Assembly: GCF_005239225.2 (NCBI RefSeq)
Contig: NC_133292.1
Location: forward strand, 8,714,985 to 8,778,984
From: Populus alba
Taxonomy: Eukaryota > Streptophyta > Magnoliopsida > Malpighiales > Salicaceae
Direction: 5' to 3'
DNA: 64,000 nt
Shown: positions 50,034 through 61,297 of the stretch, piece by piece
Numbering within the stretch: position 1 is the stretch's first letter
How the letters are laid out: every line of letters starts with the position of its first letter
Position numbers and translations under genes: made by a program
The notes under the pieces: model-generated
Seen by the model: the letters and a program-made list of their open reading frames with translations, nothing else
What the model was told of the DNA's origin: nothing
The model's database searches: none

Positions 50034-53000
50034 AACGAGCATAACTAGCAAGCTACTGGAGATGATAAACCGTTTTTAAAAATAATAAGATGCAGGTAAT
50101 AAAGGTGTCCAAAAGGAGAGCAAGCTGCAAAGAAAGATGTTATTCATACAACCAGCTGAAACTGTCAATGTAGCACATTGTGCTTACTCTGAATCAGATT
50201 GCTCATCAATCTCATCCTCCTCTGCAGAAGTTCCGGCTGCAAGAGTGGAACTGTTTTGGTCATCTGCAGCTGCAAGAGCCACTAAGGCCCTGTCTTGTCC
50301 ACCTTGTTGTGCAGCCTGTAGTCTATCCTGCCTTCCTTGCTCCACATTTCCATTGTCTTGACCACCATTGTCCTCAGCTCCAGGCAGTAAGAAATCTGTT
50401 AAGCCAAGTGCCCAGCCTACAGCTGTAAACCAGTAGCGGAGGAGGGACTTGATTGTGGTCCGCAACTTAAAATGCTCAATGGCAAATGGGATGCAGATTT
50501 GAAAGAGAAGCATGTCAGCTGGAATTTCAGTAAACGGGTCGGATACCCTGAAATAAATGTGCATTTAGATGTTAGCAAATAAAAGTAATAAACAAGTGTG
50601 GTAACTGTAGACATGAACAGTGGTGCCCATAAAGAACGGATTTCTTCTTACGAAATGTCCAGTGGAAAAATGGAAGGTGCCATTCTCATAGCAAGTTTAA
50701 CAGGTAAGAATACAAGCATCACAATTAGACTTCCATAAACTGCAACAGACAATAAAACTCTGCGAGCATGCTTGTGCACAGGATCATCAATTAGATCACG
50801 GAACGGGTTGTAGTTAGGATCTGCTGGATCTCGAAGAAAATACAAAACACCATGGCGCAAAACCTGCAAAGAGCAATGAAGAAGCAAAAAAGATTATCAA
50901 CACAATTGAACCACATGATCAGCTATTCAAATCTGAATTATGATAAGATGACTGAGAAGAATACCCCACGAAGAAGGCTCACGAAGATGCTGATTTGTAG
51001 CATGTAAACAATTCCTACAACCCAATGAACTAACGAGCTTGCTAAAGGAGAAATTGAGAAGAACTGAACTCTATGAGCCATAGACTTTCCAAACATTCTT
51101 ATCGTACAAATATCCAGCCACCATCCACACATCAAAGGGAACACCCCGAGTTCAATAACTAGAAGGAAGGCAACCTTAATCATGGTCATCAAATGTCTCG
51201 TTGCTGCCAAGAACTGCCTGAAGAGGGATGGAATTGTCTCTGCTATAGAAGCAATACCGTAAAACCTCCCCATGGTCAAAGGTTCACCCTTAGTGTACCG
51301 AATTAAAGCAACACCACCAAGATAGAAGACGACTAGAGAGAATATAAACATGTATCCAATAGCAAGAGTCGTGACATCAGAAAGCCGTGACGTGCCAACA
51401 CTTGCCCCTTTTAAGAGATCTGCAGAAAGTGGACTGCTTATGTTATTTGAGACTTCATTTAGTCCACTGGCATTTACATTCAACATGTCTGCAACCTGAC
51501 CAAGAACTCCACCATCTTCACCTTCAGATGTCAAATTTGCAACAGCAGTTAATGCATTCTTCAAGGTGATATTTGCTAAGGAGAGAGCAGTATCTGTAAG
51601 TGGCATAACTGTTGACAGCACAGGAACACTTGCAGAAGAGAAAAGCCATGATATGTAGTACAGGATAATCCGTCCCAAAGAAAATGGCACAAAGATTACA
51701 ACACCGAGGAATATCATATTGCTAGCCAAAACCTGCCGATGTATAAAACCAAAATGAAAAACTAACCAACATGGAAAATAGAGGCTCCATTTTATTCAAC
51801 CTATTCTTTTGTCTTTATGGACTGAACAGCATCGCAGAGTGAATAACTCTTCAAATTAGTTGCAAGACACAAAGGAAAGCAGAAAGAGTTGGACAAAAGG
51901 GAAAAAGATTGTGTCAATTGCAAAATATCTCCTCTTTTTTTTTTACAGCACTCCCTTAAAAAAGCTGGTATTGGACTGACTAAAACAGGGTAAAGTAGAA
52001 AGTGAACCAGTATACTAATTCCTTGTCCTCAAATCAGTTTCCATTTGGGTTAAACCTATGCCCGACATTCACAAAGGAGAGGGAGAAAAGAGCATAGCAT
52101 CGTAACCAAAACATATAATTCAAATGAAAATGATTAAAATGTTATTGAGTAAAGTACTTGGTGGAAGATGCTTAGAATAACACCATACTATATGATATAG
52201 ATCTGAACTTACAGTAAATGCATTTTCAACTAAATGAAAAACAGGACCCTGCATGCCAACGAGCTCATCAAAGGGCACATCCTCTGCACCATCAGCATCA
52301 TCTAAACCATCAAACATCTGTTCAACATGGGCCTCGAGACGGGCTGCCTGCATCTCCCATCGAGCAGCAACATTCTCTGCATTCCTTCGGATAATTTGAC
52401 CAGCCCCAGCAATTCCTTGTGCTCCACCAGCATCTTCAGCATTTACCTCACCAGCAACATTTCTATTAGCCTGTCCTGGTGGTCGTCTTGCAGCACGGGC
52501 ACCGTTTCTGTCTCCTTCATCTTCTCTCTCAGCATCATGTCCCCCAAGCTCTCTTAAATGCCTGAAGTAATCTCTTAGAGAAGTGGCGCCAAGAAAAATG
52601 AAAACAATACTCGCAGAAAGCAGGAACCCATGCAGACAATCAGTAAGAATAACAGTAGTGGAGATGTGACTTAAGAATAATCTTTGGGCTTCACCTAAAC
52701 TCCTCACAAAAGCCAAGCGCCATATCCAAAATGTAATAAAGGGTATAATTAGAAGCCAAACTGAAAGCACAAAACTAAGACGCAAAAAAAATTGTAGAAC
52801 ATGACAAGTCTTCATTGTCATCCCTACTACAAACTCCTGAAAAGGAAGCCTAGCTGGGGCATTCTCAGCATAAACAGGAGAGAAAGAAAAGGGATGTTTG
52901 CAAACCTACAAAACACATGAAGAAAGCGATTAGTAAAAAGAAAATCATTAGAAAGGAAATGCATTTCATTCCCTATTTGACAAAAAAGACTAGAGATAGC

Positions 53001-53679
53001 GCCTTAAATCATGCGTTTAACCCACTGCCCAAAAAAATCATGCAATTAACCAGTTTTCTTAAAATTAAAATTCCTGTGAGCCTAAAAGCATATCCGGTAC
53101 AAACCTCATGACAATCCGCAATCAACAACCTAATTGAAACACTTCATAAATTAAAGCCAAAAGGAAACAAAACTTGGGTTTTTTCCTTATGAAGACACTA
53201 ATTAAACCCTAATTTCACCAAATTGAATTAAGTAAACAATATCCAAATCCTAATTAAACCTCTTCCAATCAATCTTTCAACATTTCAATTAATATCTCAC
53301 AAAACCCCTAATTAACAAATCAAACACACGAAACAATATAGCAAGAGAGAGAAACCTCGCATTGGCGAGCATTACTATGATTAAGCCACTGAAGGAGACA
53401 GTCCTGATGAACAAACTTAATACTTCCACTACACGCGCAAGGATACCGTAACGGATTCTCCGCATCTCCTGGATTTCTACAGATCCTGCAAACATCCTCC
53501 TCCTCCTCCTCGTCATCGAACCTCGCCGCCGACAACAACGACACCGTCTTTACTCCGTCACTCTCCTCTTTCCCCATCGAACCCGATGGAGACTGCGTCT
53601 GGTTTACGCCGTCGGTGGCTGTTGCGGAGGTGATCGGCTGTTGTGGTGGTGGTTGTTCCACCGCGGAGTCGATCTCCAT
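47956..53679 (-). CDS. SUD1: SUD1, Doa10/MARCH6-like ER E3 ubiquitin ligase (9 exons)
   Basis: Exons in gene order: 53679-53356, 52905-52213, 51732-50965, 50863-50652, 50547-50188, 49466-49309, 49220-49057, 48980-48834, 48453-47956; GT-AG, phase continuous, 1107 residues, matching the Arabidopsis SUD1 size. The N terminus carries a C4HC3 RING-CH (RINGv) finger: Cys64, Cys67, Cys81, Cys83, His91, Cys94, Cys107, Cys110; the last Cys is encoded at the start of exon 2. An acidic Glu run precedes it. More than ten hydrophobic membrane segments follow, with acidic/Gln-rich cytosolic loops (exon 2 end and exon 5 end) and the conserved TEB4-Doa10-like central region in exon 3. Role: ER-membrane E3 of the ERAD-C pathway; in Arabidopsis it affects HMG-CoA reductase activity and cuticle lipids. 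Long introns include an AT microsatellite at 49989. Confidence 0.96.
49989..50028. repeat. (AT)20 microsatellite in a SUD1 intron
   Basis: Uninterrupted alternating AT inside the intron between exons 5 and 6 of SUD1 (49467-50187). Likely length-polymorphic. Confidence 0.9.
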
Positions 53680-56600
53680 GGGGAAGGGAAAGGCTTTTAG
53701 GTACGGAATTGACAGGCGAAACAGGAACGGTGTTGGCTCAATGAGTTGATGGCGCGAGTTGAGATTGAAGAGAGTATTCGGAGTTTGTTTTTCTGGAGAT
53801 TTTATTGGAAAAGGAGGAATTGCAACGCGGATCTAGTGTTTTGACGCGTTTGTCCTTGGTTTGTGGGTTTTATTACGGTTGTGTCCTGGTGGATTTAGTG
53901 AGGATAACGAGGTGGTCGGTTCGATAGGGACAAGTAGATTACGTGGAGGTGTAAAAAATTCACCTGTGAGTTTTAAACTCTGCAGCTCATAAAAAATCTG
54001 TCGAATGGGTGGTTATTTTTTATTTAAAACATTCTTAAAAAATATTATTATTTTTTTATTTTTTAAAATTTATTTTTAATATTAATATACAATCTAATAA
54101 CTATTCAAAATATATAAATTTAATTTAAAAAAACATTTAAATTTTTTTAAAATATTTTTAAATACAAAAATTATGCTTTAAGATCTTATTTGAAAATGCG
54201 ATTAAAATTATATTTCTCATAAAATTGATTTTTAAAAAAGTTAAAAAAAAATTATATTTTTTAAATTATTTTTTATACTAATATTAAAAATAATTTTTTT
54301 AAAAATTATATATATATATATATATATATTATTTTAATATACATTAAAAAAAATACTTTAAAAAATAATTCCTATTAAATAAACCCTAGAAACCTCATTC
54401 ATGAACCCTGGCCAAACCTCAAACTAGCCCTCATTTATAATTTAACTATCAGTCCAGTGTTTAAAGGATTTTTTTCAAGTTATTTTCCCAAAACTCCAAT
54501 TGAGTTTTCAACCCAAAGTCTTTACAAATTTTCCCAATCTCTTTTAAGAAATCTGAATTTCGCTACAATTATTCATCCTGCTGCACTGATTTTCAAAAAA
54601 ATATTTATTTTAATGTTCAAACTATTTTTTTAAAATAATTAAAGTAATTATACTGTTTAATTTTTTTTCTGCTTGAGTATTTATATTAATGTTTTAATAC
54701 TTGTACTCGTGAAATTTAATCAATCAAGTTTTTTTTTATTGGTTTTGTTAATGAAATGTTGATGTGATAGTTAATCCTTAGGTTAATGTTATTTTAATAT
54801 TTATTATTCTCTTAGTAAGGTCCTTGTACTTTGTGATTTTTTTTATTTTAGCATCTGTACCAAATGTTTTTCTATTTAAGTACTTACATTCATAGAATTT
54901 TATCAATCAAGTGCTTCTGTAGGTTTTCATCACAGAACAGCTAGTAAATTGGTTATCTTCAATACAAGTGGATTGACATGCCCACAATAATACCTTTTTT
55001 TTTCCTTTCAAAAATACCTTCGAGTTATACAAGGACATAATAGGAATTTTATAAATACGACTGCTTAAATAAAGAAAATCAGTACAAGTATTCAAAATAA
55101 AAAAAATACAAAATAAACAATTAACGGAGTTTAGCAACCAAAAGCTACCTGGAGCAAGAAATTTAAAAAAAAAAATAAGAAAAAAATAATAGAAGAAAAA
55201 GGTCTCGTACAATCACCCGCGGATTCGTATAGTGTTTTACCTTTTATGTCCTTTATTTTCTTTGTTATCATATTGTGCTTGAGATTTAATTTGTTTTAAT
55301 TTATTTTTTATATAATTATTATAATTTTATAAAAATATCTTTATGTTGGTTTGATATTTAATTTTATAAGATGATAATGTGATTTTATTGTTTGCAAGGA
55401 CCTAGAAATAGAAGTGAAAGGACCACAATTAAAAAGAAAAATAGCAAGCTTTTTGTTTATAAAAAATTGCAGTGCGAGCTTTTTTTTTTTTTTTGGTCAT
55501 TAATTTTTTTTTTAATTTAATTTTTTAATATTGTATTAATTAGAATTGAAGTTGATAATTTATCTTAATCAACTTTTTATATAGCCATCTCAATCTTAAA
55601 AAAAAAAAAAAAAATCATGTCCTTGGGTTAGTATTCAATTTTACAATAAAAAAATGATTTTACTGTTCAAGAAAAAATAAAAATAAAAGATTAAAAATAA
55701 GACAAACATCAAATAGGAGGTCTTTTTAAAATACAATATCAATACCTTTTTGATTAATTGTGCATTTAGATTTTGTCAAAAAAAAATTTAATCATTTTAG
55801 TTTGAAAATTAAATAGTTTAATCCAAAATTTTATCTTGTTTGTATTTTAGCCTTGAAGTTTAAAAGAGAAGAAAGAGAGTTGCTTAAGAATGATAAATAA
55901 GAGAGGAAGTTGGTGAGCAATCACTTTTCAATAATAAAACTTGTGTGTTGTTGAAATTTATTTGTCAAGCGGAGTTTTATTATATCAATTTTAAAAAATA
56001 AAAATACAATTATAATGTATTACTACAGTGCACCTAAAATCTTTTAAAGATGTTTTTTAATATATATAGACAATGATACCCAAGACAAAATCATCATATC
56101 AGAGTCCATTTTCACTTTTCAGAAGGCCTCATATCCCACTATCCTTTGAAGCTATTTCTAAGCACTCAAATCCACAGCGCGTGCTACACACGAGCCCTTA
56201 GTTAGCATGATACCATCTATCCATCCTCTTGATAATCTCACTTACGAAGTATGAAACGAAACCAGAAAATGACAGCCTTAGCCTAATCTTTCTCTTGCCT
56301 TGCCTTTGACAATTTTCAAGGTTTCTTTTCTCCTTTTCCTTTATCTCTCTCCCCCCCTCCGCTCTCTCTCTCATATAATTTAGCATACTTTGGTATAGTT
56401 GTCGGTGGAGCAGTAGCACAGCATCCTATGCAAAAATACCAAGCTCACATTTGTCCTTGTATAAGATCACCTGATATCCATGGGCTCAAATTCTTGTGGT
56501 CTATACTCAACACTCAACTGTTTTCCAATTCACAGCTTCTACCTTACACGTCAAGGTTTTGCTGCATTTAAGTCTTGACAGTTTCTACATTATCAAGTCG

Positions 56601-56996
56601 CTGCCCCCCCCCAACAATCTCTCTCAGCTGCTTTGATAGGAACATTAATGGTGGATGATCCTTTATAGCTGTTAACATCTTCTTGCTAAGCCAGGCTCAG
56701 GTGAGCAACAGCTATAATGCTTCCCCCCCCCCCTTTCTGAAGATAGTAGCTCGCATCATAGGAGATAGCTAGATATGGTAATTAATGCTTGCTTATATTA
56801 TTAGATGATTCAAGTAGGCTCATCTGTGTATAGTTTTCATCAAATAATTGAGCATTAAGTGAAGATTGTTTCCAAAATCAATGATTGCATTATTGAACTG
56901 AGACTAGCTAGGAGCTGAAATCTTTAACTAGAAATCTTCACAAGAATGTTTATTGGTTATGAATTTACTTTATAAGTATAAACAGAGAGTGAAGTG
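53680..56996. other. Promoter space between SUD1 and FPP7-like gene, no gene
   Basis: Divergent promoters at both ends. The middle is AT-rich with two adjacent copies of the recurrent palindrome-like repeat (about 54010-54190 and 54190-54370), an AT run at 54306-54329, and A/T homopolymers at 55483-55495 and 55600-55614. Near the FPP gene two C runs occur (56604-56612 and 56723-56733), in what may be its leader. A CAG/GTGAGC donor-like site at 56698-56705 hints at a 5' UTR intron. Confidence 0.5.
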
Positions 56997-59900
56997 ATGG
57001 ACAACAAGACATGGCTTTGGAGGAAAAGATCTTCTGAAAAGACAATTGTGGCAACGAACAAATTTGGCATTTCCGTGAAAGGAATCGATGAAGAGGTAAC
57101 TACAGGGCCTTCACTTTAAATTTCTATAGCAGCTTTCCCTTCCCCTATGTGAAAACACCATTATAATCCTTCTAACGATTTTTTTTGTTGTTAAAATTGA
57201 AAGAATTTCATTACAAAATAGACTGGAAAACACCTTTATGAGCCTTCTATTGTGTGATCCAGTCCTGTAGCAATCTTGCATACACCTTTATTATTGTTGT
57301 TCTTTCTTTTCTGATTCTTCAATGGAAGAGGAAACTTGCATTTCAGTGCGAGAAGGTTACTTGTGCAGATGGTGAACGAACTTGATTGTGAAAATGTGAA
57401 ATCCGACTCATGCATTCCTTTGTTTCATTTCATTAGACGCAGAATATTCCGGCTGGGAATGGATTAGGACCAGTTAGACGAAATTTAAACGAAAAGTTAG
57501 CTTCTGTACTTCTTGATTGTCATGCAAAAGATGATCCCGTGACAGAAAATGAAAAATCAGAACAAAGAGCTACGGCAGGTGATTCATTAATCCATCAGTT
57601 GCTTCTAGTGTCTGTATTTGTATTACTTTTGATAATCCTTATTCTTTATATGCTTGGCTAGTAGTCTCTTGGTTAATCAAATGAATGAATATTTTTCTTG
57701 TAGGCCAGGAAAAGACAGAAGCAGAGGTAGATTGCCTAAAGAAAGAACTGGATGGAGCTCCGAATCAGGGAGTAGCTGCAAATGAAGAATTAAGTCACTC
57801 AGATGCCGCATTAAAGAAATGCATGCAGCAACTGAACTCCTTCCGAGAAGAACACGAGCAAAAGATACACGCTGCTGTCATGGAAACAACAAGTGAATTT
57901 GAGAGGGCACAGAAAAATCTGGAAGGGAAGTTGATGGAGACAAGCAAAAGGCTTTCAAATTTAGCCATTGAGAACACAAATTTGAGTAATGCCCTTTTAC
58001 TCAAGGAGAAATTAGTTGAAGAGCTGCATAAACGTGCATCTCAGACCCTCGCAGAATTCAATGCACTAATGGCTAGATTAGATTCCACAGAGAAAGAGAA
58101 TGCTTTTCTGAAGTACGAGTTTCACATGCTTCAGAAGGAACTTGAGGTTCGAAATGAGGAACTGGAATATAACCGTCGGTCTTCTGATGCATCGCGAAGG
58201 CAACACTTGGAGAGTGTAAGTAAAGTCACGAAACTAGAAGCAGAATGTCAGAGACTTCGCACCCTAATGCGGAAAAGGCTGCCTGGTCCTGCTGCTTTCT
58301 CAAAGATCAAGAGTGAAGTCGAAATGCTGGGAAAGGAGCCGATGGAATTAAGAAGAAAACCGAACCTCACCAGAGATTTGGTACTCAGAGACGCCATTAT
58401 GGAAATTTCTCCAGAAATTCCTGTAAAGAACATTGATTTCCTGATCGAGCAATTACGTGGTAAGGAAGAGGAGAATAAAGTTCTCAGAGAAATGATGACC
58501 AGAAAGAATGCTGAACTCCAATCTTCAAGAATCATGTTTTCACGAACTGCTTCAAGGTTATCTCAGGTCGAGGCTCAGGTTATGGAGCTTTCTGGAGACC
58601 AGAAATCCGTGGCGCTGACAACGCATAGCCCATCATCACGTGAACTCTTATCTCCAATTGCAGGTTCTGATGCTGGATCATGGGCTAATTCTCTAATCTC
58701 AGAACTGGAACATTTCAGAGATGGGAAACTCAAGAGTCCGTCAGGACATAAAGCCATTGAAGTTATGGACATGAGTTTAATGGATGATTTTGTTGAGATG
58801 GAGAAATTAGCTATGGTTTCAACACAAACACCTTCTGCAGGAGGGAATCGCCCTTCCTCAGCTGGCAAGGAACTAGTTCCCGTAGAACAAGAGAAACAAG
58901 AGATCCACTTGAAAGATGATTCAACTGACAAGTCTTTCGACTGGCTTCAGGTTGTTCTGAATGCAATATTCAAACAGCAGCGTATTTCAAAACGAAGTCT
59001 AACTGAACTCCTGGAGGACATTAACATTGCTTTAGGTTATATAAATCATCCAAATGTTTGCGAACCTAATACATCAGCATTCTCAAGGCTTCCTGTGGAG
59101 TGTGATATTAGCGGTTATATCACTTGGAAGTCTCCAAGTGAATCTTCGATTGTGGATTCACTGAATGAAACTTCCAGGGCCGACACCCCAGTGAAAGAAA
59201 CAAGCAAACAACACTATCAATCTAATCTGACTGATCTGCAAGAAGAGAATGATAGACTGAAAAATGAGCTGAATAATATGGAAGCCAGGCTGCATTCTGC
59301 AAATAATAAGTCGGAGGCTCTGATGATGAAGCTCCGGGAATCAGAACAAAGTGTTGAAAGGTTACAAGCAGAAGTGGAAATTTTGAAGGAATCAAAAGGA
59401 ATGATTGAGGATCAAATTGAAAATCAGAAGTCAATCAATGAAGATCTTGATACTCAGCTTACAGTTACCAAAGCTAAATTGAATGAGGTCTTCCACAAGT
59501 TCTCATCTCTGGAAGTTGAATTTGAGGACAAAAGTAACTGTTGTGAAGAATTAGAAGCAACTTGTCTTGAGCTTCAACTTCAGCTGGAAAGGTAACAGGT
59601 TTTTTCTTCTTATATTCTCTGCAAACTACCAAAAAAAAAAAACCTTTCCTAGATTGAAAGAGAACTCTCATATATTTGTAACATTAATGTTTAAACAGTG
59701 CTGCTAAGGAAACCCTGAGCTGTGGCATAAATGAAGAGGGAAAACAACCACAAGATGTAAGTTACTGATCACATCTTATTTTGTTAATTAAAATGCCCTT
59801 ATCAGATATATATACTCGACAACTTAGCTAGGAAAGTAATTTGATCGCAATAACAAGATAATCCAAATACTTCACCATAGATAATTGTTTTATTTCACGA

Positions 59901-60411
59901 CTACTGAATCTGATGGTCAAATTTGCAGGGCTGGGAGATCAAGGCAGCTTCTGTAAAGTTAGCAGAATGCCAAGAAACTATCCTTAATCTTGGAAAGCAA
60001 CTGAAGGCTCTGGCTTCACCAAGAGAAGCAGCACTCTTTGACAAGGTTTTCACTACTCCTGGTGCCACTGCCGCTGCTACCAATATCAGGAACATGAACA
60101 GGCGCTTCTCCTTGCGTGATCAAATGATAGCTGAAGATAGATCCAAAGCAATTATTCTCAGATCTCCAACTGAAGATGCACAAAAATCATCTCTTAACCA
60201 CGCAGATAACGATAATGAATTGATCAGTCCTAATGCCCTGGTATGTGCTCCTGAAGCATATTTTGGACCAAAGCACAAATCCGGTAATGCTGCAGTTGGG
60301 GCTCTGGCTATTGTTCCTAGTAAAAAGCAAGGATTTGGTTTGCTGAGGAGCCTACTAATGAGAAGGAAGAAAGGGACTAGCAAGAAGTCACGATCCTTAG
60401 TGAAGGTATGA
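56997..60411 (+). CDS. FPP7: Filament-like plant protein (FPP7-like, DUF869) (5 exons)
   Basis: Exons 56997-57095, 57437-57578, 57704-59591, 59699-59756, 59929-60411; phase continuous, 889 residues, near the usual size of FPP7. It starts with the family signature MDNKTWLWRKRSSEKTIVA encoded by a short first exon. Most of the protein is heptad-rich coiled coil (about residues 80-260, 320-370 and 560-705). Conserved FPP blocks: CQRLRTLMRKRLPGPAAFSK, then the acidic/Ser-rich middle with DMSLMDDFVEMEKLAM and SFDWLQVVLNAIFKQQRISK, and the C-terminal CQETILNLGKQLKALASP; a basic LLMRRKKGTSKKSRSLVKV end closes the chain. FPPs bind MAF1/WIT-type nuclear-envelope proteins and microtubules; FPP7 has been linked to VETH/exocyst membrane domains. 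The alternative exon-2 acceptor six bases downstream (CAG/AAT) keeps frame. The gene interrupts an otherwise Arabidopsis-like order. Confidence 0.92.
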
Positions 60412-61297
60412 CAAAAAGTTGTTGAAGCCCAGTTGGAAGAAACTGCTGTTTCCATGACAGCACCAATTCAAACTGGACTAGAGAGCCACTGCGCTCATGG
60501 TCTTGTGGTTGAATAATTTAATGTTTCCTTTTCTTTTCTTGATGATTGGCGATGTTGATAATGTGGGTATCAGATCTTTTTTCCCTTTTCGAGAGGGAGA
60601 GAGAGAGAGTTAGAAATGTATACTGGCTTTAAGTATTGTGTACATATATCTAGGTTTGATGAAATTAAAGAGCTTAAAGTGGCACCTGTAACTGAGAATG
60701 GGATGATATGCATATGCTGTCATCGATATGGCTGGTGCACGTGGTTCGTTTACTTGACATTATAGTATCTTCTAAATTTTGGAATGATGGTGGTGATTTA
60801 TTGAGACTAAAACTCAAAGAAATTTCAGATCCTTTGCTGCTAAACTAGTAAATTTGACATGAACTGTCGACACACGAACCTTAAGGATTCATGGTTAATG
60901 ATCTCGTTTGATGAATACGCAACAAATCCAGCTAGCTGATCACCTCCAACCCCCTCCAAAGTAATAATCTGATCATCTCTTTTATCCACAACCAGCCAGT
61001 CAGCCAAATTTTTCACAGCCAAAGAGAAGATATTCTTTTATTGGACAGAGAAATGCAGGCGCAACATGCTCGTTGACAAAATGTATAATTAAAGAGAAGG
61101 ATGTATCAAGTGTTACATCTTCTTGTGTTATATACCTTACAATAACTCTATGCAGATGCCTCAAAAACCATGCAATACAGGACTACTTTCACACTGCTCT
61201 TCCAGTAAGAGAACAGTTGAAACAAATAGAAGTCAAAGAATAGATTAGATAGCAGATTCTACGACCATGAAACGCATGATTCTTACCAAACTGGCTA
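60412..61297. other. Convergent 3' flanks of FPP7-like and PAB-like genes
   Basis: Both genes end here. Bases 60412-60700 look like the FPP 3' UTR and contain a short GA run (60593-60609). Bases 61130-61297 are probably the 3' UTR of the minus-strand gene. The minus-strand open frame at 60840-61022 has no family match. Confidence 0.5.
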
